From contig OX638133.1 in assembly GCA_951804985.1 (NCBI GenBank), positions 37,721,963-37,785,962 of the forward strand: DNA of 64,000 nucleotides. The letters run 5' to 3'. A model generated the notes under the pieces. That model was not told the DNA's origin, made no database searches, and was given only the letters and a program-made list of their open reading frames with translations. This document shows positions 34,522 to 45,358 of this stretch, piece by piece. A program made the translations under genes and the position numbers. The number at the start of each line of letters is the position of its first letter. The stretch's first letter is position 1. The DNA is from Dryomyza anilis. Taxonomy: Eukaryota > Arthropoda > Insecta > Diptera > Dryomyzidae.

Positions 34522-35251
34522 TAGAGATGGACGCGTGCCTGTTTTTGATGGCACGGACACGCACGGGCACGCCGATAGGTGACACGTACGAGCCCGACGA
34601 GTAAATTTACAGGCACGCACGAGAAGCACGATAAAACACGGGATTTTAAAATACACGAAGAAACACGGAAAAACACGACCAAACACGAAAAAAGCACGGA
34701 AAAACCATGAAAAAGCAAGCGAAACTTGAAAAATAATGTTGAACCGGAACTGGAATCGGAACATATATATTTTTTCTGGTTGGAATCGGTACCGCTATAT
34801 ATCGGAACCAGAACCGGAACAGATATCATAGTCTCTGTCAGGGAACGCAAACAACCGGAATCGGAACCGTTATTAAAAATGTATGGAACCGGACTCGAAA
34901 CCCATTTAATTTGTTGGTTGAAACCGGAATCGGAACCACAATATTAAAAATCTTGGATCCCGAACCGGAACCGATATTTCAATAGGTTTTGGTCCCTGTA
35001 ATAAATAAATCAAAAATTAAGTTTTATTCTTTTAAATCCATAAGTAAAACTAAAACAACAGATTTTTAAGAAAAGATTAAAATACCAAGGTTTTTTTTTA
35101 AATTGGGGTAGAAATTATAAAAAAAATTATGGGCGCGTGCCTGATTTTTGAGGCACGGGCACGACAGCAACTAGCACGCACGGAGATTTGAACGCACGAA
35201 CTCAGATTTTCGGGCGTGACACGAAAAAAGCACGGCACGCGCCCATCTCTA
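34522..35251. mobile_element. Non-autonomous hAT element
   Basis: The ends TAGAGATGGACGCGTGCC and GGCACGCGCCCATCTCTA form a good inverted repeat. The flanking 8-mers ATACGAAT (34514-34521) and AAACGAAT (35252-35259) match at seven of eight positions. The left subterminal region is an array of AAACACGGAAAAACACGA-type units, and the centre (34735-35000) is the GGAACC repeat. No transposase is present. It resembles the 14506-15610 element in its ends but not its interior. Confidence 0.85.
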
Positions 35252-35304
35252 AAACGAATGTCCCATCCGGATACCCAGGAAATGCCCATATGTACAAATG
35301 GGTA

Positions 35305-36453
35305 CACGCAAGGAAAAAAAGGGCTCTCCCAAACATAATTAGCAGCAAACAACGTATATGTTTGGGAAACACTGTAAACATAATATATATTTGGGATAGT
35401 GTAACATAATATGTTTGGATCTAAACATAATAAAATTTTATATTTCAAACATAATATGTTTGGCTCTAAACATTATATATATTTGGATGGGAATATAAAT
35501 ATGTTTCGCCTGTGAACATATAATGTTTGCATCATATGTTTGATTCATATTGCGCCATCTTCAGCACAAAGAGCCCCAGCCTTGCCGGGGTGGCCTCGTC
35601 GTGGTTGATCTAGATGTTGAGGGCTTTATCCAGTACATCTGCACAAGCAAGGGTGCTGAAATTAAATAAAATATTGTTTAATTAGATATTGAGCAAAAAA
35701 TAAAGCAAATAGTTTTATCTCCAAATACACAATTATTTGTAAATTGATTTGCAAAGCATATTATGTTTGACTGATGAGATTATTATACACACAAAAAGCG
35801 TGTCCTTTTCTTTCGCAATGATAATTTACTTTGCAGTTTAGTTTACAAATATAAGTTTAATTGTGGTGCAATGACTTTTAGACTTTTTTCTTCTGTCTGC
35901 TTATACGGACATTTTCCACTTTTTATTTATTTATTAAACTAAACACATATTTTAATTATTTTTCACTTTCATTTATTCATTAATTTTCGATTTTTTAACA
36001 CTTTTTATACTTACTTATTTAAGACGGCGACGACAACCACTCACGTTGCACTCAACTGTTTAACTGACACAGCAAATGAAGCGAATAAATCAAACCATAA
36101 AATCTTCGCTCACTGTGCTCTCAATTTTATCTATTTCACTCGCATGCAAATATTACAATGTGAAAAAGAGACAACGATATATAGAGAGTTTATGCAAATA
36201 TAATATATTTATATCGAAACATAATATATATTTTTTATGCAAACATAATTATGGTATAATGGAGCTGCAAACAAAATATGTTTATGGCTTAAATAATTAT
36301 ATTCAGATATTACATATTATATTTACATCTGAACTAATTTATTACAATTGTGAATATATTATATTTAGAACAAATTTGCAAACATATTTATTGATTTTTA
36401 AGAACAGATTATATTTGAATTCAAACATATCCAATTATATTTTGCCCTACGTG
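35305..36453. mobile_element. TA-target MITE with CACG ends and AAACATAAT arrays, holding a gene-like fragment
   Basis: The left end is TA then CACGCAAGG. The right end is CCTACGTG then TA. The outer parts are packed with AAACATAATATGTTTGG-type palindromes. Between about 35540 and 36070 the character changes completely to GC-richer, non-palindromic sequence with exon-like signals on the minus strand. This looks like host DNA acquired by the element. Confidence 0.6.
35540..36065 (-). pseudogene. Possible captured 5' end of a host gene inside the MITE
   Basis: On the minus strand, an Inr-like TCAGTT at about 36062-36067 precedes a short segment. That segment ends at a strong 5' splice site GTAAGTAT (36007-36014); a second GTGAGTGG site lies just upstream. 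About 350 bp on is a 3' splice site TTTAATTTCAG, followed by a GC-rich block at 35655-35545. One frame of that block reads LACADVLDKALNI, a stop, then INHDEATPARLGLFVLKMAQ. The in-frame stop and the abrupt return to MITE sequence show that it does not encode a full product. I cannot name the parent gene. This arrangement resembles gene-fragment capture of the Pack-TIR type, which is inference. Confidence 0.4.
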
Positions 36454-36530
36454 TATGTATACCAAATTTCGATTTTTATTTTGAGAACAACAAGTGATTT
36501 GGTGGTACAAATAAAAGAAAAAATGTGATA

Positions 36531-36714
36531 TAAATTGAAAAAGGTAATTTAATTGATTTAATTTAATAATCAATTTACTTGAATAGACTGTGTAAGTAAT
36601 ATACATTTACTAAACACCCTATGTTTTAAACTAGGTGCAAAATAGGACATATTTTTATTTTACATTTTCTTATATTTTTGAATCATAGAATAAACTCCCG
36701 AGTTATTGACACCG
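36531..36714. other. AT-rich non-coding DNA
   Basis: No feature is recognised between two DINE-1 fragments. Confidence 0.5.
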
Positions 36715-36932
36715 ATGAACCAGACACCCTGTATAAGTAATCTAAATTACGGACAGAAAGACAGACAGACAGACGGACAGACATACGGAAAGACAAACGG
36801 ACATCGCTGAATCGACTCAAGAGGTCATGCTGATCAAGAATATATACACTTTTCCATACCGGAGATGCTTCCTTCTGGGTACCAAACGGCGTACCAAACT
36901 GAATATACCCTTTTACTTTTAGTGTAGGATTT
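36715..36932 (-). mobile_element. DINE-1 family 2, 5' portion
   Basis: On the minus strand it runs from a slightly damaged TACACTAAAAGTAAAAGGG end through TTTGGTACGCCGTTTGG, AGAAGGAAGCATCTCCGG, the TTGATCAGCATGACC core, GATTCAGCGATGTCCG and the GTCTGTC tract, then stops. The body is missing. Confidence 0.8.
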
Positions 36933-37374
36933 AACAATTATTAATAGCCGAACTATATACACAGACCCCGATTTAAAGGTAAAATATGCAGTATATTTTA
37001 ATTAAGAACTTATTGAATCAAAAAAATAAAAATATTAGAACGGTTTGAAGGTTAGAACCACCAATTTTAATATAGAATTAATTTTTTATACAACAAAATG
37101 GTATGTAATATGATAAAAAATATTTTATTCACTCGCAAAAAAATGCTGTATACAAATTTTTGTGTAAAAAATGAATCAAAAAAGCACATTTTTACGACGG
37201 GCTTTTGCATGAAGTGCCGAATTGAGACTTAAAACACTTTATTTTCTTTTGTAAAAGTCATTTTGTAAACGGTATTGGATATAGTAGATAAGCGGTATTT
37301 CAATATCACCGATGTTATGTATTATTTTAAAACTATAATTCTCAAAATTGGCACATTAAACAAATTTTATAGAT
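36933..37374. other. AT-rich non-coding DNA
   Basis: No gene or recognised repeat. Confidence 0.5.
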
Positions 37375-37870
37375 TTTCTAGCAAAGTGGAAAAAATTGAC
37401 TTGACCCATTACATTAGTTTTGGAGAAAAAATAAATATTTAAATGTTCATGTTGTTTTCAAATCTGCCTAAATACATACATATGTCCAATACAAAAACTT
37501 ATTTATAAAATACAAACATTGTATTCAATGTTTGTATTATTTAAAGTATCTAATGCCGAAAATATAATTGTGTAGATACAAATCAAATGTGCCTAAGTCC
37601 GACATGTGCACTTTTCTGCAAAATTGAGTTTTCTACTTTTCTAGCGATATATCTAATTTTGTGAATACACATTTGTTTTATTATTTTTAATATTTTATCT
37701 GTAAACATAACAATAACCAACAAAATTAAAAATAACCAACACTTTTCCTGAATTTAAATAAGTTTTTGTATTGGACATATCTAGGTATTTAGGCAGATTA
37801 GAAAACAACATGAACATTTAAGATTTTTTTTTCTCCTAAACTAATGTAATTGGAGTCACTAAATTTAATA
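37375..37870. repeat. Foldback element, arms of about 110 bp
   Basis: The left arm (about 37400-37505) contains CATTACATTAGTTTTGGAG, TGTTCATGTTGTTTTC and CCAATACAAAAACTTATTTA. The right arm (about 37750-37860) is their inverse. The 240-bp centre is unique in the window. No target duplication was resolved. Confidence 0.75.
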
Positions 37871-39249
37871 CCAATCTAATTTTCCTTTTCGATTTGTGTC
37901 ACTTTTGATATGCGTCGTCTTTCGTATATACGTATTGAATTTTGACATTATTAAATTTCGAATTTGAGTTGACTTTGTAGGTTTTTAGTATGTAGGTGGT
38001 TTAAATATTTGTAGTTGTTGCGGTTGTTGACTTAGGTCTAGTTTAACCTTTTTGTGTTTCCGTTTTACATCTTTTGCATAGCTTTTAACAAACACAACAA
38101 CATAAAATAAGCCCCAAGGAAAAGTCTACATTATAGTGCCACATTATGATAATTTTAAATTACTAGTTATTGTGACAATTATTTTGAAAGTTATTCGAAA
38201 GCATTATTCGTCTCTATTGAAGCCATTAAGAAGGTATTAATTTAAAGCTTAAATAAGAAAGATAAATTTCAGCAATTGAAAGGTTTTCAGCAAATATTTA
38301 CTATTATTCTTTTGTAAATAATAGTAAATATTTGCTTACTTACTGGACAATACAAAACTGAACTCTAAAACAAAAATGCCCCAAGTTTTGTAGATTTCAA
38401 ACGAAACTGCACTCAACCAAAATTCCATGGTCACCCTTTTGGATATACTATATTTATCGTACATAGTTTGACTTGGCATCGCACATAACTGTGACCTCCG
38501 GCTGGGCGACAGGATGCATTCCTCACAAATGTAAAGTGCAAACAAGTTCGTTTTGTGTACAAAATTCTCTGTTCTTTTGCAACCAAGCCCAGCAACTTCC
38601 TCCATCGCAGACATAACGGGTACCAGCACAAACTCATCACAAAAAATGGTATTTCATAAATTTGCTTTCTGGCCAACAATTTGCGACGCTCGTCACTCAA
38701 ATGCTGAATTCGATGGCGTTGCCATAGTTACCTTTCCACCTACATTCTGGTGTATCATGACCGGTTTCACCATACCTCGTGCATACAAATTAAACAGACG
38801 AACGTATACCGGATGCTGGGCTACGGTTGTGGGCTCCGAATGTATTGCAAAGTACCTACCTACCAAGTTATGATGTCGTTTTGTCGTATGTATGGCCGGG
38901 TTTTTGCGTTGACATCCTGCTAAACATTTCGTTATCGAGCATTTAATATTTTGTAAAGATTTATAATTGTTTAGAAAGTTCACATATTTGGAAAGCTTTA
39001 TATTACGGTAATACTTAACATATATACGTAATATCCTGAACGACTTAAATAAAGTGAAAATTATCAAAATGCTCTAAAGATGAGGATGTTGCCAATATGG
39101 AATTTAAATTTCTCATCATTTTATTCGCATTAAGATAAAAGCAGATGAGTGGAATATATAATATCAGTTCAGGATTTTCGGGCAAAAAGACAATAGAGAT
39201 TACCGTTTGTTTTTTTGGAATATTTATGAAATATTTCCGATATTCTTCA
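37871..39249. other. Non-coding DNA with a GC-richer, formerly coding-like block at about 38330-38900
   Basis: From 38330 to 38900 composition rises and minus-strand frames give protein-like pieces in different frames (for example SDERRKLLARKQIYE, then CKRTENFVHKTNLFALYICE, and upstream VKPVMIHQNVGGKVT). They cannot be read as one frame, and no start, splice sites or domain could be assigned. A decayed transposase or host pseudogene is possible. The rest is AT-rich and unassigned. Confidence 0.4.
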
Positions 39250-40770
39250 AATTCAAGTACTGGTTTAACCAAGCTTTGGTTTGTCGGTTCTGGCGAAGTC
39301 TTGGTCGAGAACAACTTATCCAGGCATTGGTTTGGCAGTTGGCATAAATCCGTCAGTTCTGGCTGAGTTTTGGTCGAGAATAACTTAACAGGTCTTTCTT
39401 TGGCAAGATATTCTTAACTAAGCCTTGGTTTCTCAGATCTGGTGGAGTTTTTCTTAACGAAGCCTTTTGCTTTACTAGTTCTGGCGTGGTCTTCTGCGAG
39501 AACTACTTAAGCAGCCCTTTTTTTGTCAGTTCTGGCTGAATCTTTGATGAAAACTACTTCACTAGCATTGGTTTGTTTATTCTTGTTAAGTGTCGTGCTA
39601 GAACTACTTAACCACACCTAGGTTTTTCAGTTCTGGCCTAGTTTTGGACGATAACTAATTAGCGGCATATGTCTGGCTATGTATGTCAATTCTGACTTAG
39701 TCTTGGGCAAGATATTCTTAACCAAGACTTGGTTTGTCGGTTCTGGTGAAGTCTTGAGCGAGAACTACTTAACCAGGCATTGGTTTGTCAGTTTGGATGA
39801 TTACTAATTAACTGCATAAATCCGTCAGTTCTGGCTGAGTTTTGCTTGAGAACTACTTGACAGACCTTTCTATGGCAGTTCTGGCTTAGTCTTGGGCATG
39901 ATATTCTTAATTAAGCCTTGGTTTGTCAGATCTAGTGGAGTTTCTGACGAGAACTACTTAACCAGAACTTGGTTTGTCAGTTCTGACTGAGTCTTGGGCG
40001 ACATTTTCGTAACCAAGCCTTAGTTTTGCCAGTTCTGGCGGAATTTTGTCCGAGAACTACTTGAGAATACTTGAGAAAGATTTCCGATATTCTTCTAATT
40101 CAAGTTCGGATTTAACCAAGCCTTGGATTTCCTGCTCCGGCGAAATCGTGGGCGAGAACTACTTAACCTGCATTGGTTTGTCTGGTTTCTTGTTTATCAG
40201 TTTGGGCTAAGTCTTGGTCGAGAACTACTTAACAGGCCTTCTTTGGCAGTTCTGAATTAGTCTTGGGCAAGATATTCTTAACTAAGTCTTGGTTTGTCAG
40301 ATCGAGTTTTTGAAGAGAACTACTTAACCAGAACTTGGTTTGTCAATTCTGAACTACTTAATCAGAAGCTACCTGTTTAATGTCTTGCATTTTTTTGGAA
40401 TACTTGAGAAAGATTTCCGATATGCTTATAAATTCTGGTCTGCCTGTTCTGGCGAAATCTTGGACGAGAACTACTTAACCAGCCTTGGTTTGTCAAATCT
40501 GGTTAAGTGTTGTGCTAGAACTACTTTTTCAGTTCTGGCGAGAACTACTTAATCAGGACTTGGTTTGTGAGTGCTGGGGCTGAGTCTTGTGCAAGATCTA
40601 CTTAACCAAGCCTTGGCTTGTCGGTTCTGGGGGAGTTGAGGAAGAGGTCTGAAAGGTCTGCCAGGCTGAATCTTGGGTGAGGGCTATTTAAATATGCATT
40701 TGTGATTCACTTTTGGCTAAGTCTTGGACAAAGGTTTATTAGCCAAGCATTGGTCTATCATTTGAATCTT
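39250..40770 (+). repeat. Degenerate minisatellite of roughly 55-65 bp units
   Basis: Phrases such as CTTGGTTTGTCAGTTCTGGC, GAGTCTTGGGCGAGAAC and CTACTTAACCAAG recur more than twenty times with indels. Units are compositionally richer in G and T than the surroundings. No frame stays open through the array, so it is not a repeat protein. A poorly preserved TTTGGAATACTTGAGAAAGA segment appears twice inside it. Confidence 0.85.
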
Positions 40771-41149
40771 TAGAACATCGGCAAGTTATGTAGGAAACGC
40801 CACATAGGTGTCTGAATAAATAATAAAAACTGCGTTGAGCCTGTCAAAAACGCGATATTTTCCAAGAATTACTTGGGCGGCACTAATTAGTTACGCTTTG
40901 GTCTAGCCAGACCAACAGGGTGATTTGTGTACATTATAGGGTCATATTTTCAAGGCAGAATGTTCGAAATGCTTGAAAAGATCATCTATATATTGCATAA
41001 ATCTGTAAAAAATATGTTTGTGTCGTTATTCTTGCAAAAAATAAAAACGAGTGGGGAAATTTAAGTCACATGGGCGTGACTTAAAGCTTTATCACAATCT
41101 ACGATTGAAAAAATCTGGTGATAAAATAAGCAAGTGCTATCATTTTTTA
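40771..41149. other. Non-coding DNA with a short DINE-1 scrap
   Basis: 41044-41085 reads AAAAACGAGTGGGGAAATTT and GTCACATGGGCG, the end of a family-1 DINE-1. Nothing else is recognised. Confidence 0.5.
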
Positions 41150-41710
41150 TTTGGAGAGTCAAATATTTTTGTGATCCAGAGACAACATTTTTGCATTTTT
41201 CAGGAATATTTCGGGCATATTTCCGGCAAACGTACAGCTAAATGGAATATCTTGGGAAGTGTATAGCAGGTTGTAAAATTTGATTTAATTTTAATGGTAG
41301 ATTCACGCCATATTTTGGGAATGGGCAGAAAGTAGACAGATTTTGATACAAACTCCGCCTTTGTCTGTTTGAAATATGTCGAGGAAATGTTTCTGAACTA
41401 CCTCGACTCTGCCAACATTTTTTTCTGGGGATTCAGCCAGAGCAAGCAAGTTCCCGAGACAAAATGTCTGGAAATTTTCAGGAATATTTCGAGCATATTT
41501 CTCGCAAACGCACTGCTAAATGAAATATCTTGAGAAGTGTATTGCAGGTTGTAAATTATTGTGGAATTTTTATGGCAGATTCACGCCATATTTGGGGAAC
41601 GTACAGAAAAGAGACAGCTTTTGATACAAACTTCGCCTTTGTCTGTTTGAAATATGTCGAGGAAATGTTTCTGAACTACCTCGATCCTGCCAAAAATTTT
41701 ATCAGGGGTT
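41150..41710 (+). repeat. Tandem duplication, unit of about 300 bp
   Basis: Two consecutive copies (about 41150-41430 and 41440-41705) share AGGAATATTTCG, GCATATTTC, TATCTTG, AAGTGTATAGCAGGTTGT, GTAGATTCACGCCATATTT, TTGATACAAACT and GAAATATGTCGAGG. Two more diverged units lie at 62975-63340. The copy at 62975 is not next to these, so it is a dispersed family that forms small tandem groups. It ends about 300 bp downstream of the allergen-repeat gene. Confidence 0.8.
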
Positions 41711-41935
41711 AGTTTTCCACTTTTCCCAATATTCCTAAATATTACTTCCTGTAAACAGAATCCCTATGTTAAAGATGTCAAGAAGCTTCAACATTTTCAT
41801 TTGCCGTCGAATAAGGATATACGACATCAAAATCTAATTTGGTCTGAACAGGCCTAGTTGCCCATTCTAGGGTTTAACATAGGTATGGTGTGTAATTGAA
41901 AAGGTCGATGTGTGCTGCCATTAGAGAACGTAGAC

Positions 41936-41941
41936 TTTATT
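41936..41941 (-). terminator. Poly(A) signal of the allergen-repeat gene
   Basis: AATAAA on the minus strand, about 80 nucleotides past the stop codon at 42021. A GT/C-rich stretch lies further downstream. It is the only canonical signal close to the gene's end in that orientation. Confidence 0.7.
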
Positions 41942-42020
41942 TGAAAATTTTATAAGTTTATGTACATCATTATCCAATTGCTAGATTCTCCATATTCTTC
42001 TGGTATTTTCCAAAAGTGTT

Positions 42021-43103
42021 TTAATTACGATCGATACGTGGTCCCCAGGATAGTACCCGTAGGGCAATCAACGACTGAATGCGCACATTTATGCCATTTT
42101 TGCGCAAGGTATTAAGAGGTTCAGCAACATCATCGGCAAACTGCAATGACAGGAAACACAACTCAGTCAAAAATACTATGGGAAATAAATCTCATATAAT
42201 TACCAAATTCTTAAAGACCAAATGATGGAATTCTTGACTGCTCACGGCGCGATAGAATTTGGCAAATTGCTCACTCACGCGCATCTTCTCTTCGATCATG
42301 TCACGGAATGCACGGCGTGGTATGACACTGGCAATCTCAGCGGCGAATGTTTGCAGCGAACGTGGCTTGCGTTCATCGGAATTTTCTTCGTTGGAATTGT
42401 TTTCGGCGTGATGTTCTTCATCGTGATGTTCTTCGGCGTGATGTCCTTCATTTTGATCTTCTTTATTGTGATGATCTGCGTGATGTGGGCGTTCGTCGTG
42501 ATGTTCTTCTTCTGAAGAGCCAAACGAATGCTCGGGATGAGGACGTTTGTGATGATGCTTTTCCTCCGAAGAACCGAAAGAATGATCGCCGTGGTTATCC
42601 GCATCTGTTGAAGAATTGACTTCGGGCCTTTCGCTAGAACTTTCGCTAGTTGAAGATGCGGAGGAAGATTCGGCGTGGACAACTTCAGATGCGGATAAAT
42701 CATCATCACTGGATCGTACAACACGCAACAATTCAGTTTCTTTGTCACCATCTGGTGTCGGTATCAGCATGCTGTCGATGTTTGAGTTCATATCCTCGAT
42801 GCTGTTCGTTTCGACACCTGCATCCTGCAGATACTTAATGATTTCCTGGTAGGAGGCGCTTTCCTGCAGTTGTTGCACCACTTTCTTGAACTCCTCGGTC
42901 TTAACGTATTCTGTGACATAACGGAATTGCGGATCGAAGGAGTAGTGTTTGCTGACAATATAGACGAGTAGACTGGGTGGTATCAGGGTTTTAAAGTCCT
43001 CTAGTTCACTGCGTAGATCGCGTTTGTCGTCGCTCTCGTCGGCGGCGCTACTGAAAGCCAGCAGTGCCAAAGAAATGATGGCGATGGCGCTAAAGAGTTT
43101 CAT
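42021..43103 (-). CDS. Secreted insect-allergen-repeat protein (DUF1397 / Ins_allergen_rp), two exons
   Basis: Exon 1 is 43103-42204 (300 codons), the intron is 42203-42141 (63 bp, GTAATT...TTGCAG, phase 0) and exon 2 is 42140-42021 (39 codons plus stop), giving 339 residues. Residues 1-20 form a typical signal peptide (MKLFSAIAII then SLALLAFSSA), so the product is secreted. Residues about 30-113 and 249-339 are two copies of the insect allergen repeat. Each runs L-x-x-F, a hydrophobic IP motif, an F/QF helix, EF, then a weak Leu-rich helix and a G-V/I-x segment. Family members (cockroach Bla g 1, mosquito G12, caterpillar nitrile-specifier proteins) are midgut secreted, lipid-binding or detoxification proteins; midgut action here is inferred. 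The halves are normally adjacent. Here residues 114-248 form a Ser/Glu/Asp/His-rich, probably disordered spacer with a duplicated HSFGSSEE motif. The start has a good context (AACAATGA). Confidence 0.93.
42141..42203 (-). other. 63-bp intron of the allergen-repeat gene
   Basis: The 5' site reads TTG|GTAATT and the 3' site TTTCCTGTCATTGCAG, with a TTGAC-like branch region before the pyrimidine tract. Splicing at phase 0 replaces a premature stop at 42194-42192 with a 39-codon second exon that completes the second allergen repeat. The length is typical of short fly introns. Confidence 0.9.
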
Positions 43104-43181
43104 TGTTGTTCGTTGATCGTTTTGTGATGAAAATTCAAAAAATGATTGTGAGCTCGGTGTATATTCAACTGTCTTTAAATA
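43104..43181 (-). promoter_or_regulatory. Core promoter and 5' UTR of the allergen-repeat gene
   Basis: TATTTAAAG at 43181-43173 lies 32 bases before a TCACAA initiator whose A is at 43149. That is the standard spacing for a TATA/Inr promoter, and it predicts a 46-nucleotide 5' UTR. This simple layout suits a highly expressed, tissue-specific secreted-protein gene. Confidence 0.75.
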
Positions 43182-43674
43182 CTTTCTAAGACATACTGTG
43201 CACTAAACACATGAATCATGTGCGGTGATTCTCGCAAATTAATATCTCAAGAGTCTTTTGCAATCTTTTCAATTGTTTTTGACAGTTCTTGAAAGTAGTT
43301 TGCTTCACACAGTTCACAATAGTTTGAATTTCAAGTACATTTTTTAATTTCTATATAGTATATATCATTATCAGTGAAATACGCCAAACATCTTCGTACT
43401 ACGAATGAAAAACATTGTTATAAAAAAAAACTATTTGAATTCTCGGTACACTTTAAACAGAAATATTGATAAGATTTATAAAACTATGCATATATTGACT
43501 AGATTTTTGAGTACCTCTTTATTTATATAAATAGTAATATTTATTAATATTTGTGAATTAGTTTAATTTCCTGCTGAATGCAATTCATATTATTTGATAT
43601 TATATGATTCATAGATTGTTAAATTTACTACGTATTAAATATTATAGCGGAAATTCTTATTGATTTATAATCTA
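43182..43674. other. Upstream region of the allergen-repeat gene
   Basis: About 490 bp of non-repetitive AT-rich DNA between the promoter and a Helitron end. Tissue-specific control elements would be expected here, but I can name none. It includes AACTGTCTTTAAATAC next to the TATA box. Confidence 0.4.
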
Positions 43675-45358
43675 CTGGCTGGACCCATGCACGATTTGTG
43701 CAAAGATTTTGTGAATGCAAGGATATGGAAGATATACGAATTCGAATTTCCTTAGTAAATTTTAATAATTCCGACTCGTTGTTGGCTCGTATATCTTTCT
43801 ATCATGAAATGGCAAACCTTACTGAAGAGAAATATCAATAGAGCGGCAAGAAATATTTCGTCGTTTGCTGTCCCTGTCGCTCTACTTTTGTAGGGTCCCT
43901 GTTGAAAAACCCTTGAAAAAACTTTTGTAGCTCTCTTATTGAAAAACCCTTTATATGGGTGATGCCACGCCCAGTCCATCAATCACACCGAGATATAGTC
44001 TATACTCTTCCCAGACCCAACATGCATATTGTGTCAAAATTTTATTCAATTAAGTTCAGCCGTTTTGACGTCAGAAATACATATTCACAAATATGTAGTA
44101 GTTGGTGTGGTGAGATTGGAGTGGTGTGTTGAGTTTAAGTAAGATGAATAACAGCAAATTTTAAAGTTTAGTTGAAATCGATAACATTACGGCTAAGATA
44201 TAGCGTACTGGATTTTTGGGTTCTGTGGGAGGTGCCACTCATCTTTGTCAATCTGATTTATTTCTGACTTAGGATACTCCATGGACCTTATATCATAGTA
44301 ATGCAATTATTCAGAAAAATTCGTTCAGCGATTTTGCTAGGAATCTGAAACATACACCAAAAATAAAAATGAGCGTAAAAGTGGGCGTGGTCAACGAAAA
44401 CTATATAGTGACCTTTTCCTAGGTCTGTAGGATATATCTGTGGTCTCAAGCAATAACAACATAAGTCATTTTTTACTACTTTTCAGGAGAGCATTTTAAA
44501 GGTTTAACTAATTATAGCATAAAATTGTTTTAAGATTTTTAAGGTTTACCAGTGCAAATATCTCACATATTAGTAGCATATTTTGTAAAAAATACTAGTT
44601 TTATAAATTGTTTATTATTCTAATACTTATAGCGAAATTAGTATTAAATGTTGTTATTCCAAATTGAAATATTTATATTTCATGTGCATAAGTCGAGTTA
44701 TGTTGTTATTACACAAAGCAAAAAAATAAAATGAGCAACATATGTCGACCTATGTTGTTATGCCGAATCGAAAATTTCGAATATGCTAAATTTATGTTGT
44801 TTTACCATACTAAATATTAGTTCATTTTATGTAATCATATTTCTTTAACAACGCTAATATTATAAAACTAAAAATATTAAAATTACTGAATATTCTTTAC
44901 AAAAAGAAAACCTTATTATTTACTACATTTTATTAAAATTTTTGGATAACTATTATATAATAAGCTTTGAATACTTTAAATTTCCAATTTGACTAGTTTC
45001 ATAGTCAACATAGTTCAACATTATTACTGTCAATTCCCATATATTTTTACAAACATTATTTGGAATATTTACGATTCATCATTTTGGTTTATCATAAAAA
45101 GATGGATTTATAATTTATTTTTATTAGGATATATTATTTTTAAGTCAATCTAATTTTCAGTTTCTATTCTATAATTTCCATGTCGTGATTAGTTCTATTA
45201 AGAGGGTTAAAAAACATCAAAAATATGAAACACCGGCTTTAATTTTGAATTTATGCCTTGTAAAAATATCAGAAGTATTTTCCATCAACAAAACTCTTGT
45301 TATATTTTAAAAAAGACAAGATGTACGTCTAAAGGAAATTGCTTTATTTACAATATAT

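Larger units (their letters stand above)
35252..36530 (-). mobile_element. Family-2 DINE-1 fragment interrupted by a MITE
   Basis: Flanking the MITE at 35305-36453, the left piece CATATGTACAAATGGGTA and the right piece ATACCAAATTTCGATTTTT join into the phrase found intact in the DINE-1 copies near 49790 and 59585. The fragment ends by about 36510. Confidence 0.6.

Noticed and set aside
36076..36528. 150-codon plus frame
   Set aside because: It spans MITE palindromes, has I/Y/N-rich AT-driven composition and runs across the element border into a DINE-1 fragment.
42222..42852. Plus frames of 60-97 residues and a 151-residue minus frame across the allergen-repeat gene
   Set aside because: These are shadow frames over the spacer and second repeat of the real gene; the spliced minus-strand model accounts for the region.
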